Source: Chengkuizengella axinellae (GTDB lineage Bacteria > Bacillota > Bacilli > Paenibacillales > KCTC-33759). Taken from it: a stretch of 45,391 nt of DNA. The stretch covers positions 1 to 45,391 of the forward strand of contig NZ_JAVAMP010000023.1 in assembly GCF_030730905.1 (NCBI RefSeq), written 5' to 3'. Every line of letters starts with the position of its first letter. The stretch's first letter is position 1. This document shows, piece after piece, positions 32,769-41,552 of this stretch. Position numbers and translations under genes: made by a program. Under the pieces are notes generated by a model, which was not told the DNA's origin, did no database searches, and was given only the letters and a program-made list of their open reading frames with translations.

Positions 32769-34160
32769 TTATTCGTTATTACTATTATTTTTTTGAAGTA
32801 CTTTTAATCCGCTTCCTATATCTGATGCAAGAATATAGTTTCTATCTACAAAAACTCCCCAAATATCAGAATATTCAGGCGTGTAACGTGCGATTTCTGT
32901 TGGATTGCTAGCATCGGTAATATCTACAGCAATGATACCACCAGCATAATAAGAAAGGTAAAGTGTATTTCCTCTTACTTTTGGATCATGTACTGTCTTA
33001 GCAAAAGTAACATTATTAGTAGGAGGAATATCCGTAGTTAGATCTGTCTTAAATTCGCTTAATAAAACTGGATTTGTTTTATCTTTTATATCAAAAATAC
33101 GGGTATATCCATAGGACTCTTCATATCCATCTTTTACTGGAACATAAACTTCTCTAGTTTCAATTAAAACTGTACCGCCCTTTGCTATAGCTGAGGAATG
33201 AGCAGAGCCTTGTTGATGAGCAGCGAAGTCTGTACGTCCTAGATAAGTAGGATTCTCTGGGTCTTGAATATCAAATATTAGTGTCCCTAAATCCCACATA
33301 GAAATATAAGCGTATTTACCTGTTTCATCTACCATTGTACTGTGATTAAATACAGCTCTTACTTTACCATCAGGAGAATCCCAGAAATAACCGTCAAATG
33401 ATTCATCTACTTCAGGTAAAGTCCTAGGGTCAAATTGCCATAAAGTCTCAGGATTAGTCGGATCACTAACATCTACAATTTGGAAATCGCGACTCTCACC
33501 CTGTGTAAAATAATCTGTATAAGGACTAGCAGCTAATACAATAGCTCGATTACCTTGCGTCGTTAAATATAATTCATGAGTTCCTAAAGTACTCTTTGCA
33601 ACTTCCCAAAAACCTAGTTTCTGAGGTTCAACAGGATTTGTTACATCATATAGTAAAAATCCACCTTTTGAATCTGGGTGCCCTCGATCCAATTGCTGAA
33701 CTGAAACAACGGCAAGATCACCTTTAAAATGTGGGGTGTTAACAGATTTCACAATGACTTTTTCCTGCCATGTCATTGGGAAGTCATTATTTGCAAACAC
33801 AGCTACTTCTTCAGGATTAGCAGGATCTTGAAGATCAAAAACTCTTACTCCACCATTCCCTCCATTCGCTGTATGTGTTCCAACGTAAGCATATCCTTTA
33901 TGTGCATAAAGATCACCAAATGAGTTTTCCAAACCATCCTCTCTAACTATGGCCATTTCAGGTGCAGCTACTTCTTTTAAAAACTTCAAGTTCTTACTAC
34001 CTTCTAGTAAAGTAGCAGAGATATCATTATAATTCGTTCTCTCTCCTTTTTCTAGAAAGATATCACCCAATTCATCATGTCCAAACACTTGAGCAGGAAT
34101 AACTATAGAGAATACAAGTAAACTAACCAAAATACTTTTAACCCATTTTTTACCTACCAA
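32769..34160 (-). CDS. secreted LVIVD-repeat (beta-propeller) protein
   Basis: A 463-residue secreted protein. The signal peptide (1 to about 27, ending Q-V-F-G) is followed by repeated blades of the LVIVD type: V-F-D-L-Q-D-P-A-N-P-E-E-V, I-V-D-V-S-D-P-T-N-P-E-T-L, I-F-D-I-Q-D-P-E-N-P-T-Y-L, I-F-D-I-K-D-K-T-N-P-V-L-L and V-D-I-T-D-A-S-N-P-T-E-I-A. This predicts a propeller of uncertain role at the cell surface. TTG at 34160 is chosen because GGAGG lies 8 bases upstream and a normal signal peptide begins there. The longer frame would start within the ribosome site. It is monocistronic. Confidence 0.88.
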   Translation of the reverse strand: MVGKKWVKSILVSLLVFSIVIPAQVFGHDELGDIFLEKGERTNYNDISATLLEGSKNLKFLKEVAAPEMAIVREDGLENSFGDLYAHKGYAYVGTHTANGGNGGVRVFDLQDPANPEEVAVFANNDFPMTWQEKVIVKSVNTPHFKGDLAVVSVQQLDRGHPDSKGGFLLYDVTNPVEPQKLGFWEVAKSTLGTHELYLTTQGNRAIVLAASPYTDYFTQGESRDFQIVDVSDPTNPETLWQFDPRTLPEVDESFDGYFWDSPDGKVRAVFNHSTMVDETGKYAYISMWDLGTLIFDIQDPENPTYLGRTDFAAHQQGSAHSSAIAKGGTVLIETREVYVPVKDGYEESYGYTRIFDIKDKTNPVLLSEFKTDLTTDIPPTNNVTFAKTVHDPKVRGNTLYLSYYAGGIIAVDITDASNPTEIARYTPEYSDIWGVFVDRNYILASDIGSGLKVLQKNNSNNE

Positions 34161-34359
34161 AGAACATACCTCCAATTAAAGAAAAATTTTGTAACCATTA
34201 AATTATATCATCTTTTAGTATTTTTATTACAAAAAATGATATTTTATTACTATGTATGTAAAGTTTTAGTGATTTAGAACTATTAAAAAAGGATTAAATA
34301 AATACAGAAATAATATAAATGGCTGTTCCCCACATCACAAATGCTGATATTTTATTTAA

Positions 34360-35163
34360 AATAATGATCAGACGCAATCAGCAGGTATGAATCTACTAGA
34401 AATACCTATGAATGATGATGGATTGATAACTGAATCCATTTCAAGATTAAATAAACTGTACAACGGATCGTTACTTTATTCCATTCCTAGCTTTCACAAT
34501 CCAACTGGTATATTGATGTCGAAAACCAAAAGAGAAGAATTAATTCGAATTTGTAAAAAAGAAAGATTGCCAATCATTGAAGATGACGCTTATGGAGATT
34601 TGTGGCTAGATAAAAAAAAACCTAATCCTTTAAAAGCAATAGATGATCAAGGACTTGTTTTATATTTGGGAAGCATGTCTAAAACTTTAGGTCCTGGTTT
34701 ACGTATAGGTTGGATTGTAGGCCCAGAACCTGTCATTCATCGTTTGGCTGATATCAAAATGCAAATGGATTATGGAGCAAGCTCGATTTCACAGTTTGTG
34801 GTTGCAGAATGGTTATCCAGTGGATTGTATGAGGAACATATTCAAAAAGTAAGAAATGAATTAAAATCACGCAGAGATTTTACGGTTCAAATACTAAATA
34901 AATATTATAAAGAATTTGCAGATTGGAAAATACCTCAAGGTGGTTTTTATATCTGGCTTCATATCAAAAAACAGATATCAATGCACAAACTATTTAAACA
35001 TTCACTGAAAGAAAATATTTTAATAAACCCAGGATATATTTATGATCGAAATGACCAACATCACCTTCGTTTGTCCTATTCTTATGCATCCTTAGAACAA
35101 TTAGAAAAAGGGCTTATGAGATTATCCCAACTGATTGCAAGTGCAACTATTAAAGTTAAATAA
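34360..35163 (+). pseudogene. 5'-truncated PLP aminotransferase (MocR/class I type)
   Basis: The frame from ATG 34387 gives 258 residues that match only the C-terminal two thirds of a fold-type I aminotransferase. N-P-T-G precedes I-I-E-D-D-A-Y-G-D-L. The PLP lysine lies in L-G-S-M-S-K-T-L-G-P-G-L-R-I-G-W, and the R-L-S-Y end is intact. Homology-like sequence (D-Q-T-Q-S-A-G) continues upstream of ATG to about 34366, then hits a stop at 34357. No ribosome site is present. The N-terminal cofactor-pocket half, and any GntR domain of a MocR regulator, are missing from the window. It is most likely a remnant of a MocR-like regulator or aminotransferase. Confidence 0.7.
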
Positions 35164-35211
35164 AGGCACTTCATCCTACAAAAAAGATAAATTGCCTTTA
35201 ACAATACTAAA

Positions 35212-36270
35212 TTATTTTACTTTTTTTGCAGCTTCCAATCTCTCTTCTGCCATCCGATTTGCCGCTAAATGAGTGGCAATTTGATCACGTTTTGATATTT
35301 CTATCACTTTTTGCATATTTTGATAAACATGCTTTACTTTGTTAAGCACACGTTCAAGCTTAAAGGAATCTTTTAATTCATCTGCCACATGAATAAGGCC
35401 ACCAACATTAATAATATAATCTGGAGCATAGAGGATACCCAATTCATGAAGCTTATCCCCATGTTTATCCTGCTGTAATTGATTATTTGCACCTCCAGCT
35501 ATCACCTTAGCTTTTAATTGAGGGATCGTTTCATCATTTATAACAGCACCTAATGCATTAGGTGAAAATATATCACAGTTAACTCCATATATATCTTTTG
35601 GGTCGACAGCGTTAGCACCGAATTCTTCAACTACTCTATTCACACGCTCTTTATTAATATCCGTTACTACTAATTTAGCTCCTTCTTTGTGTAGATGCTG
35701 GCATAATGCATAGGCTACATTGCCTAAACCTTGAACTGCTACTACCTTTCCTTCCAAGCTATCTGTTCCAAACTTCTCAACAGCCGCTGCTTTAAGACCT
35801 CTAAACACTCCATAACCTGTTGAAGGGGAAGGATTACCTCCTGCGCCTCTTGATGAAAGTGTTACACCAGTCACATTATTTGTTTCCTTATGTATATTAT
35901 TCATATCCTCTTCTGTTGTCCCAACATCCTCAGCCGTAATATATCTTCCATTCAGACCCTCAATAAAACGACCAAACGCACGGAACATTTCAGGATTTTT
36001 ATCTGTTTTAGGATCTCCGATGATAACCGATTTTCCACCACCAAGGTTCAATCCACCTGCAGCTGCTTTATATGTCATCCCTCTAGATAAACGCAATACA
36101 TCAAGGATAGCATCCTCCTCCTTAACATAAGGCCACATTCTTGATCCACCTAATGCTGGGCCAAGTGTTGTGTCATGTATTGAAACAATAGCTTTTAAAC
36201 CGGATTTTTTATCTTGACAAAACACAACTTGTTCATAGTCGAAATTCTCCATATACTTAAAAATTTCCAA
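35212..36270 (-). CDS. bcd: leucine (branched-chain amino acid) dehydrogenase
   Basis: A 352-residue Glu/Leu/Phe/Val dehydrogenase. The substrate domain carries L-G-G-S-R-M-W-P and the catalytic block [16 protein letters not shown]. The Rossmann motif is V-Q-G-L-G-N-V-A. The length is normal. It catalyses NAD-dependent oxidative deamination of Leu, Val and Ile to the 2-oxo acids, feeding branched fatty acids. TTG at 36270 is the start, with GGGGG 7 bases upstream. In Bacillus subtilis this gene lies in the bkd operon; here it stands alone, next to a broken aminotransferase and without ptb, buk or the bkd genes. Confidence 0.93.
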   Translation of the reverse strand: MEIFKYMENFDYEQVVFCQDKKSGLKAIVSIHDTTLGPALGGSRMWPYVKEEDAILDVLRLSRGMTYKAAAGGLNLGGGKSVIIGDPKTDKNPEMFRAFGRFIEGLNGRYITAEDVGTTEEDMNNIHKETNNVTGVTLSSRGAGGNPSPSTGYGVFRGLKAAAVEKFGTDSLEGKVVAVQGLGNVAYALCQHLHKEGAKLVVTDINKERVNRVVEEFGANAVDPKDIYGVNCDIFSPNALGAVINDETIPQLKAKVIAGGANNQLQQDKHGDKLHELGILYAPDYIINVGGLIHVADELKDSFKLERVLNKVKHVYQNMQKVIEISKRDQIATHLAANRMAEERLEAAKKVK

Positions 36271-36402
36271 CTGTATTCCCCCGTTTCATTCATACTAATG
36301 AGTTAAAATAAAAATGAAATAAAATGATTGATTTTCATAGAATAACTCTGTTAAGAAATTTTGATAATTTATTACTAACCTTACTTACAGCGTAATGTTT
36401 CA

Positions 36403-36417
36403 TTGACGTTTTGTCAA
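36403..36417. promoter_or_regulatory. TTGAC-N5-GTCAA palindrome upstream of bcd
   Basis: A perfect 5-bp inverted repeat. On the minus strand its first half forms TTGACA, with TACGCT 17 bases on, a weak promoter match. A regulator binding here would cover the -35 of bcd. Confidence 0.35.
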
Positions 36418-36454
36418 AGGTTAAAATCACAAACATCTGATAATCATTTTACAC

Positions 36455-36491
36455 AAAAAAGAGGTGTTTCAAACAAAGTTGAATACACCTC
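36455..36491 (-). terminator. terminator of the repeat lipoprotein gene
   Basis: GAGGTGT (36461-36467) pairs with ACACCTC (36485-36491), and the stem continues as TTCAA/TTGAA with a bulge. The minus strand ends in six T. Confidence 0.85.
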
Positions 36492-36518
36492 CTCTATTTA
36501 ATTCATATGTACTAGCTT

Positions 36519-37517
36519 TTACTTTAAAAATTGCTCAATTTCATTTGAAACTACACTAGTACTCCATGAATGAAACAAATAATTGTCTCCATCATATATC
36601 AAGGTTTTTGTATGAGCAAAAGCCCCACCTGTATAAAACGCAATATGATAATAATCTGAATTTTCAACTTCTATTACACCAGGATAGTCTGGTTCATCTC
36701 TTCCATTTTCCAATAATGAAATAAAGCTCTTAATAGCTCCCCCCTCTAACGTTTGGAGGGGAGTTTCCAAATTAGAAAACTTATAAATTTCAATTTTTTC
36801 GATATCCAGCTTTAAAATCTGACTGAATTTTTTTGAAAGAGTACTCTGATTGTTTTCATTATATATATTGTAACCATGAATATAACGATCATCTTTGGCT
36901 GCTATAACAGTCTCATCTTCATAACCAACGATTGAATATAGTTTAGTACCTGCACTTAGAAACGCAGCATCCCCATCCTTAATTTTATAATTTAAACGTT
37001 TAACAACCCCCTCCAGTTTAAATTCCACTTCACCTACAACATCATTTTCATTAACCAACGAAGGTTTAGCGATAATTACTCCAGAAGTGCCAACATATTT
37101 TCTATCATTGATGTTTACAAAGTCTATCCAATCAATGGTTACATCTCCATTAAATTTGGGAATTTCAATTGGTTTTTCAAATACTAGTTCTACAGAGTTG
37201 ACCTCTAATGCTTTCTCTACATCGCTCGGTTCTATCTTTATATCTGTTGGATTTGATTTCTCAATCACTATTTCAGTTGAACTAGATTCCCGTTCTTTCT
37301 CAATCCGATTCGCTTCCATAGTTATTTCAGTTAGATTCGGTCCCTCAATCATTATTTCTACTGAACTAGATTCCAATTCTTTCTCTATCTGGTTCGAACC
37401 TATTTTAATTCCCATCGGATTTGTCTTCTCCATTAATTTGTCTGTTGAACTCTGCTCCATACATCCTGAAATAAGGAATATTAAAAGTAATGCAAATCTA
37501 AAAATCATGTTTTTCAT
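36519..37517 (-). CDS. lipoprotein with three N-terminal tandem repeats
   Basis: A 332-residue lipoprotein (lipobox L-I-S-G-C near residue 20). Three repeats of 27-28 residues follow, each like (M/I)-E-K-x-N-P-x-x-I-K-I-x-x-x-x-x-E-K-E-x-E-S-S-S-x-E-I. Then comes an unassigned domain with V-D-W-I-D-F-V-N-I-N-D-R-K-Y-like strands and a C-terminal part ending F-H-S-W-S-T. The C-terminal halves of Bacillales lipoproteins of this shape are uncharacterised. ATG at 37517 is preferred, 9 bases after GAAGGGGGG; ATG at 37526 abuts that run. The role is unknown. Confidence 0.8.
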   Translation of the reverse strand: MKNMIFRFALLLIFLISGCMEQSSTDKLMEKTNPMGIKIGSNQIEKELESSSVEIMIEGPNLTEITMEANRIEKERESSSTEIVIEKSNPTDIKIEPSDVEKALEVNSVELVFEKPIEIPKFNGDVTIDWIDFVNINDRKYVGTSGVIIAKPSLVNENDVVGEVEFKLEGVVKRLNYKIKDGDAAFLSAGTKLYSIVGYEDETVIAAKDDRYIHGYNIYNENNQSTLSKKFSQILKLDIEKIEIYKFSNLETPLQTLEGGAIKSFISLLENGRDEPDYPGVIEVENSDYYHIAFYTGGAFAHTKTLIYDGDNYLFHSWSTSVVSNEIEQFLK

Positions 37518-37781
37518 TTTGTCCATCCCCCCTTCGTTCTTTAGACGGATTTATGTTTAAAAAGTTGCACAAAAATAAGGCATTCCAAGGATATTGGAGT
37601 GCCCTATGAATTAAAAAATAATCTCAATTATTCGTTCAGCGTTTAAATAAATAAGAAACTAAAACTCCTACATTATTCTATGCACTTCAAATGTACATGG
37701 TATAGATGTTTATCCACTAATATACTAAAAATGGTGTATGACCATATTTAAAACAGTTGTTTATAGATTAAAATCAAACAA

Positions 37782-38444
37782 CTATTCCTCTTCAGTAAGT
37801 TTATGTACCCAAGCTTGAATCCGTTCAGGGATTTCTTTATATAACTGCTCAGAAGATATAAAGATATCTTCTTCCCATGTATAGACTTCAAATTCCATTG
37901 AAGGTATAAATCTATAATTCTGCAAATACTCTTTAACCTTCTCGTCTATCTCTGCAGTTGAACTATAAACTCCTCTAAATCTCTTAGTTACAAGCAAACC
38001 ATCCTTTCCTGCCTCTTCATTTGTCGCTCGATATAAGTCTGGTACCAATTCAAAATATTCAGGTCTAGGAAAAAATGCGTGTTTGCCTGGCTGTGAATAA
38101 AGCTGAATATGAGTTTGAAATAAATTAGCCTTTGACTTCAACAACCCTTTTACTCGAAATCCATGAAAACTAGCTTCACAATCTACGACTTCCCCTTCAT
38201 GATTAATATAAACAAATACATGCTCAAGCTCATAAAGATGTTGTATATCAAAATCCCAATAAATTGCATATTCAATAACCATTTGAATCTCTTCATTCAT
38301 AAAAATTCGACGAGAAGCAGCCAACTCAGCATCCGATTGTGTATAAATGTTTATCCCCACTCTATCAGGATAAAAAGGCTCATTTTTATCAAAATATATA
38401 TAGGGTACATACTTTAAGAACAACTCTTTATCAAAATCTTTCAT
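37782..38444 (-). CDS. conserved-looking hypothetical protein, 220 residues
   Basis: A cytoplasmic protein starting M-K-D-F-D-K-E-L-F-L-K-Y-V-P-Y-I-Y-F-D. The middle reads Y-W-D-F-D-I-Q-H-L-Y-E-L-E-H-V-F-V-Y, followed by E-A-S-F-H-G, with conserved-looking Asp/His/Glu residues. The layout faintly resembles Vps62-like domains (Y-I-Y-x...E-H-V-x-V), but I would not assign it. AAGGAG lies 8 bases upstream of the ATG. It is divergent from the gabD-like gene, with about 180 bp between starts. Confidence 0.75.
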   Translation of the reverse strand: MKDFDKELFLKYVPYIYFDKNEPFYPDRVGINIYTQSDAELAASRRIFMNEEIQMVIEYAIYWDFDIQHLYELEHVFVYINHEGEVVDCEASFHGFRVKGLLKSKANLFQTHIQLYSQPGKHAFFPRPEYFELVPDLYRATNEEAGKDGLLVTKRFRGVYSSTAEIDEKVKEYLQNYRFIPSMEFEVYTWEEDIFISSEQLYKEIPERIQAWVHKLTEEE

Positions 38445-38596
38445 ATCAAAAACTCCTTCTATTTTTTGTTATCAAGGAAAGCGCTTAACTTATATTCTTC
38501 CTATTTTAACATAAAAAATTTGATTGTACTTACGTTATTAGCCAAAGTACTTTCAATTGCTATAATCCATTTACCCAACAGTCCTAATGTCCATGT

Positions 38597-38602
38597 TATA
38601 AT
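38597..38602 (+). promoter_or_regulatory. -10 element of the gabD-like gene
   Basis: A perfect TATAAT 26 bases before the TTG start, with the ribosome site between. No good -35 at 16-18 bases, so an activator is possible. Confidence 0.45.
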
Positions 38603-38627
38603 ATGGAAAAACAAGGAGGGGAACGGC

Positions 38628-40055
38628 TTGATAAAAAAATCTATTTATATAAATGGTGATTGGATACAGACAGAAGAACAATTTAATGTCATAAATCCCG
38701 CAACTAATGAAGTCATTGGGTTTGTACCAAACGGCGGAACAAAAGAAGCAGCTTATGCTGTTGATGCTGCTTATACGGCATTTAAAACTTGGTCTCAAAG
38801 AACGGCAGTGGAAAGATCTCAAGTATTAAAAAAATGGCACCAATTAATAGAAATGCATAAAGAAGAATTAGCAGCTATTATGACCGAAGAACAAGGAAAA
38901 CCCACCAATGAAGCTTTAGGTGAGGCAATTTATGCTAATAGTTTTGTGGAATGGTATTCAGAAGAAGCAAAAAGGATATATGGTGAAACCATTCCCGCTT
39001 CAGTTTCGAATAAAAGGCTATTTGTTATTAAACAACCTGTTGGCGTTGTTGCAGTAATAACCCCATGGAATTTTCCTGCGGCTATGATCACAAGAAAGGT
39101 TGCACCTGCATTAGCAGCTGGCTGCACTGTCATTATCAAACCTGCAGAACAAACCCCACTTACAGCGATTAAGTTAGCAGAACTTGCTCATGAAGCCGGT
39201 ATACCTAAAGGTGTATTTAATATTGTAACGGGACAACCTCAAACAATAGGGGAAACATGGTTGAAAGACTCTCGTGTTCGTAAAATTTCCTTTACAGGTT
39301 CAACAGAAATTGGAAAGTTACTAATGAAAGGAGCCTCAGAAACCGTAAAAAAAGTTTCCTTGGAGCTTGGAGGGCAAGCCCCTTTTATCGTATTCGAAGA
39401 TGCAGATCTAGATGATGCTGTCACTAGTGTGATCGCTTCGAAATATAGAAACACTGGACAAACCTGTGTTTGTGCAAACAGAATATACGTACAAGAAACA
39501 ATATACGACAAGTTTATAGAGAAATTCAAAACAGCAGTGAATGAACTAAAGATAGGTAATGGTATGGATGAAGGTGTAAATATTGGTCCCTTAATTGATT
39601 CGGATGCTATAGAAAAAGTAAATCAACATCTTAAAAATGCGACTGATCTTGGAGCACAAATCATATATGGTGAACAGCAAATTGAGCACCTGAAAGGAAA
39701 CTTTATTAAACCAACAATTGTTAGCCATGCAACAGATCAGATGTTATGTATGATTGAAGAGACATTCGGGCCATTGGCACCTGTTAGTTCTTTTAAAACC
39801 GAGGAAGAAGTTATTCATAGGGCGAATAATACACAATACGGATTAGCAGCTTATGTATTTACTGAAAATATAAATCTAGCACTTCGGGTAAGTGAACAGC
39901 TGGAATATGGAGTTATCGGCTTAAATGATGGAATGCCTGCTGTACCTCAGGCACCTTTCGGTGGTGTAAAAGAAAGTGGATTAGGAAGAGAAGGCGGTCA
40001 CTATGGAATTGAAGAATTTTTAGAGGTCAAATATATTTCTTTAGGGATAAAGTGA
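38628..40055 (+). CDS. gabD: NAD(P)-dependent succinate-semialdehyde dehydrogenase
   Basis: A 475-residue aldehyde dehydrogenase. TPWNFP, the cofactor loop F-T-G-S-T-E-I-G-K-L, the general base E246 in L-E-L-G-G, and C280 in G-Q-T-C-V-C-A-N-R are all present. The C-V-C pair is typical of the GabD group, where it can form a redox disulfide. It oxidises succinate semialdehyde to succinate; other aldehydes are possible. TTG at 38628 is the start: AAGGAGGGG lies about 8 bases upstream and the next residues align with family N-termini. The frame upstream, to 38466, covers the promoter region. No gabT or GabR neighbour is present. Confidence 0.9.
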   Translation: MIKKSIYINGDWIQTEEQFNVINPATNEVIGFVPNGGTKEAAYAVDAAYTAFKTWSQRTAVERSQVLKKWHQLIEMHKEELAAIMTEEQGKPTNEALGEAIYANSFVEWYSEEAKRIYGETIPASVSNKRLFVIKQPVGVVAVITPWNFPAAMITRKVAPALAAGCTVIIKPAEQTPLTAIKLAELAHEAGIPKGVFNIVTGQPQTIGETWLKDSRVRKISFTGSTEIGKLLMKGASETVKKVSLELGGQAPFIVFEDADLDDAVTSVIASKYRNTGQTCVCANRIYVQETIYDKFIEKFKTAVNELKIGNGMDEGVNIGPLIDSDAIEKVNQHLKNATDLGAQIIYGEQQIEHLKGNFIKPTIVSHATDQMLCMIEETFGPLAPVSSFKTEEEVIHRANNTQYGLAAYVFTENINLALRVSEQLEYGVIGLNDGMPAVPQAPFGGVKESGLGREGGHYGIEEFLEVKYISLGIK

Positions 40056-40117
40056 ATTTTACAGTATGTAGAACGTGATAAATATGGTTTTAAAGGAAAG
40101 ATTTAAAAGAACGTTTG

Positions 40118-40158
40118 ATGTAAACTCATGAATTAGTGTGTAATTCATGAGTTTTTTT
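40118..40158 (+). terminator. terminator of the gabD-like gene
   Basis: A perfect 14-bp stem AAACTCATGAATTA (40122-40135) / TAATTCATGAGTTT (40141-40154) and a T run. Its core resembles the terminator at 26655. Confidence 0.95.
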
Positions 40159-40183
40159 AGATTCTCAAATTAGACAATCGGGC

Positions 40184-40244
40184 CATATCGTATTATGAGA
40201 TTAGCCAGTTATTTCTGGTTGACCTGACCTCATAATACGATATG
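40184..40244. repeat. 16-bp perfect inverted repeat beside a GGGCCATAT motif
   Basis: CATATCGTATTATGAG (40184-40199) and CTCATAATACGATATG (40229-40244) are perfectly complementary, with a small inner CCAG/CTGG hairpin. It lies between the gabD terminator and the Imm5-like gene. The left arm overlaps GGGCCATAT (40180-40188), which recurs at 42192 and as GGGCCAGAT at 40927. Confidence 0.8.
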
Positions 40245-40339
40245 CATTGTTCAAAAGGGGGGTGTTATGTTAATAATAACATGATGAGATTCAACAATTG
40301 GAAGTTTATATAGGAATATCTCGAAAGGGTGAAGCTTTT

Positions 40340-40876
40340 ATGAAAATAGATGATTACGCTTGGAACAAACATGAGCAAAAATTAAAAGAAAATCAAAGAG
40401 AATTTACATATAGTAAGCCAAAAATAAAAATCGTGGATAACAAAGAAATAAGGAATAAGATTGAAGAAACTCTTGAAAAATTGTCACAAAAAAGTCTCGC
40501 ACAATGGTCCTTAAAAATTGCAAGTAAATACTTAATTCACCTCGATAATCACCTGAAGAATGATGAGCGCATAAAGTTAGGGATAGAGACACTTGAAAAA
40601 CGTATAGAAGGGAGTATAAGGGCATACGATTTGCGAAAAGTAGGATTTATCGTAAATGAATTAGCGAAGGAGTCTAAATCGGAAGTAAGTAAATTTGCTG
40701 CACGTTCATTTGCCCAAGCAATTGCAACAGGGCATATGAGAGGACATGCATTAGTTTGTAGTGACTACGTAGTTAAGCTAATAAATTCTTTATCAAATAA
40801 TTCACAAGAGACCGCAACAAAAGAGAGGAAAAGACAATTAAAAATATTAAATGAGTTGATGTTAGACTACGAATGA
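40340..40876 (+). CDS. Imm5-like putative immunity protein
   Basis: A 178-residue all-helical protein. The C-terminal 110 residues follow the Imm5 pattern: L-A-Q-W-S-L-K-I-A-S-K-Y-L, a middle helix with R-A-Y-D-L-R-K-V, and A-A-R-S-F-A-Q-A-I-A-T-G-H-M-R-G-H-A-L-V-C-S-D-Y. Imm5 proteins neutralise polymorphic or contact-dependent toxins. No toxin gene is adjacent, so it is an orphan here. ATG at 40340 is chosen because AAAGGGTG lies 8 bases upstream. It is set in an accessory patch with repeated boundary sequences. The family call is by pattern only. Confidence 0.6.
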   Translation: MKIDDYAWNKHEQKLKENQREFTYSKPKIKIVDNKEIRNKIEETLEKLSQKSLAQWSLKIASKYLIHLDNHLKNDERIKLGIETLEKRIEGSIRAYDLRKVGFIVNELAKESKSEVSKFAARSFAQAIATGHMRGHALVCSDYVVKLINSLSNNSQETATKERKRQLKILNELMLDYE

Positions 40877-40881
40877 AATTA

Positions 40882-40920
40882 ATAGTTGCTTTAGAAGAAT
40901 AAGAGAAGCGACTATATTTA
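40882..40920 (+). terminator. hairpin after the Imm5-like gene
   Basis: ATAGTTGCTT (40882-40891) pairs with AAGCGACTAT (40906-40915) with one T-G, followed by ATTTAT. Its right arm is part of the direct repeat at 40902. Confidence 0.55.
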
Positions 40921-40936
40921 TGAATGGGGCCAGATT
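40902..40936 (+). repeat. 35-bp direct repeat, copy 1
   Basis: Begins AGAGAAGCG, contains the 16-base identical block TTTATGAATGGGGCCA, and ends at ATT. It matches 42167-42201 at 31 of 35 positions. Confidence 0.8.
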
Positions 40937-41041
40937 ACGTAATAAAGTTTATTAACAATAAGATAAATATTATTGTTAATAATACAATCAAAATATCTTT
41001 AAAAATAATACTCAAACTATATAAAGAAATCAGAAAACCAC

Positions 41042-41072
41042 TTGACATTGGAGTCAACTCAAATGTTATTCT
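41042..41072 (+). promoter_or_regulatory. MerR-type promoter/operator giving a leaderless transcript
   Basis: TTGACA (41042-41047), a 19-base spacer, TATTCT (41067-41072). The spacer holds the dyad TTGGAGT-CA-ACTCAAA, as in AdhR/NmlR-like MerR regulators. The ATG of the MerR gene is six bases after the -10. Confidence 0.65.
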
Positions 41073-41078
41073 AGATTC

Positions 41079-41552
41079 ATGGAAAAACTTTATTCTATAC
41101 AAGAGGTTTCGCAGATTCTTGGGATGTCCAAAGATACACTTCGGTATTATGATCGGATTGGGATCGTCTCGCCGTTTCGGAAAGACAATCGGTATCGCAT
41201 GTATTCGAGGGATGACCTCATTGACTTGATGAATATTCATATCATGCGGTATGCGGACTTTACTCTTGAAGAAATCAAGGGGAAATTGCGTTTCCGAAAG
41301 ATGGAAAATATCGATTCCACTTACTGCGAAGAGGTTGCTGCATTTCTCGATGCTAAGAACGCAGAAACACGCAAAAAGATTAACCATCTGGTAAAGGTCA
41401 GTCGGTTACTCAATATAGCAGCCGAAACGTTAAGGGATTTTAATAACGAAAGCGATCAACGGTTAGCAGAATTCGTTCGCGAGCTTTACAAGGATATCCG
41501 AGAGAATGAACCGGGAATTTCTATGGAGGGTTGTGATCAACATCAAGGTTAG
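41079..41552 (+). CDS. MerR-family transcriptional regulator
   Basis: A 157-residue regulator. The winged HTH (4-70) reads Y-S-I-Q-E-V-S-Q-I-L-G-M-S-K-D-T-L-R-Y-Y-D-R-I-G. The middle Y-A-D-F-T-L-E-E-I-K-G-K-L is followed by a dimerisation helix and a short C-terminus. One Cys (C106, in the region where NmlR/AdhR-type proteins may carry a sensing Cys) is visible at D-S-T-Y-C-E-E. There is no ribosome site before the ATG, and the promoter places the transcript start at or beside it. GC content is higher than around it, suggesting transfer. It overlaps the following membrane-protein gene, its likely target. Confidence 0.88.
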   Translation: MEKLYSIQEVSQILGMSKDTLRYYDRIGIVSPFRKDNRYRMYSRDDLIDLMNIHIMRYADFTLEEIKGKLRFRKMENIDSTYCEEVAAFLDAKNAETRKKINHLVKVSRLLNIAAETLRDFNNESDQRLAEFVRELYKDIRENEPGISMEGCDQHQG

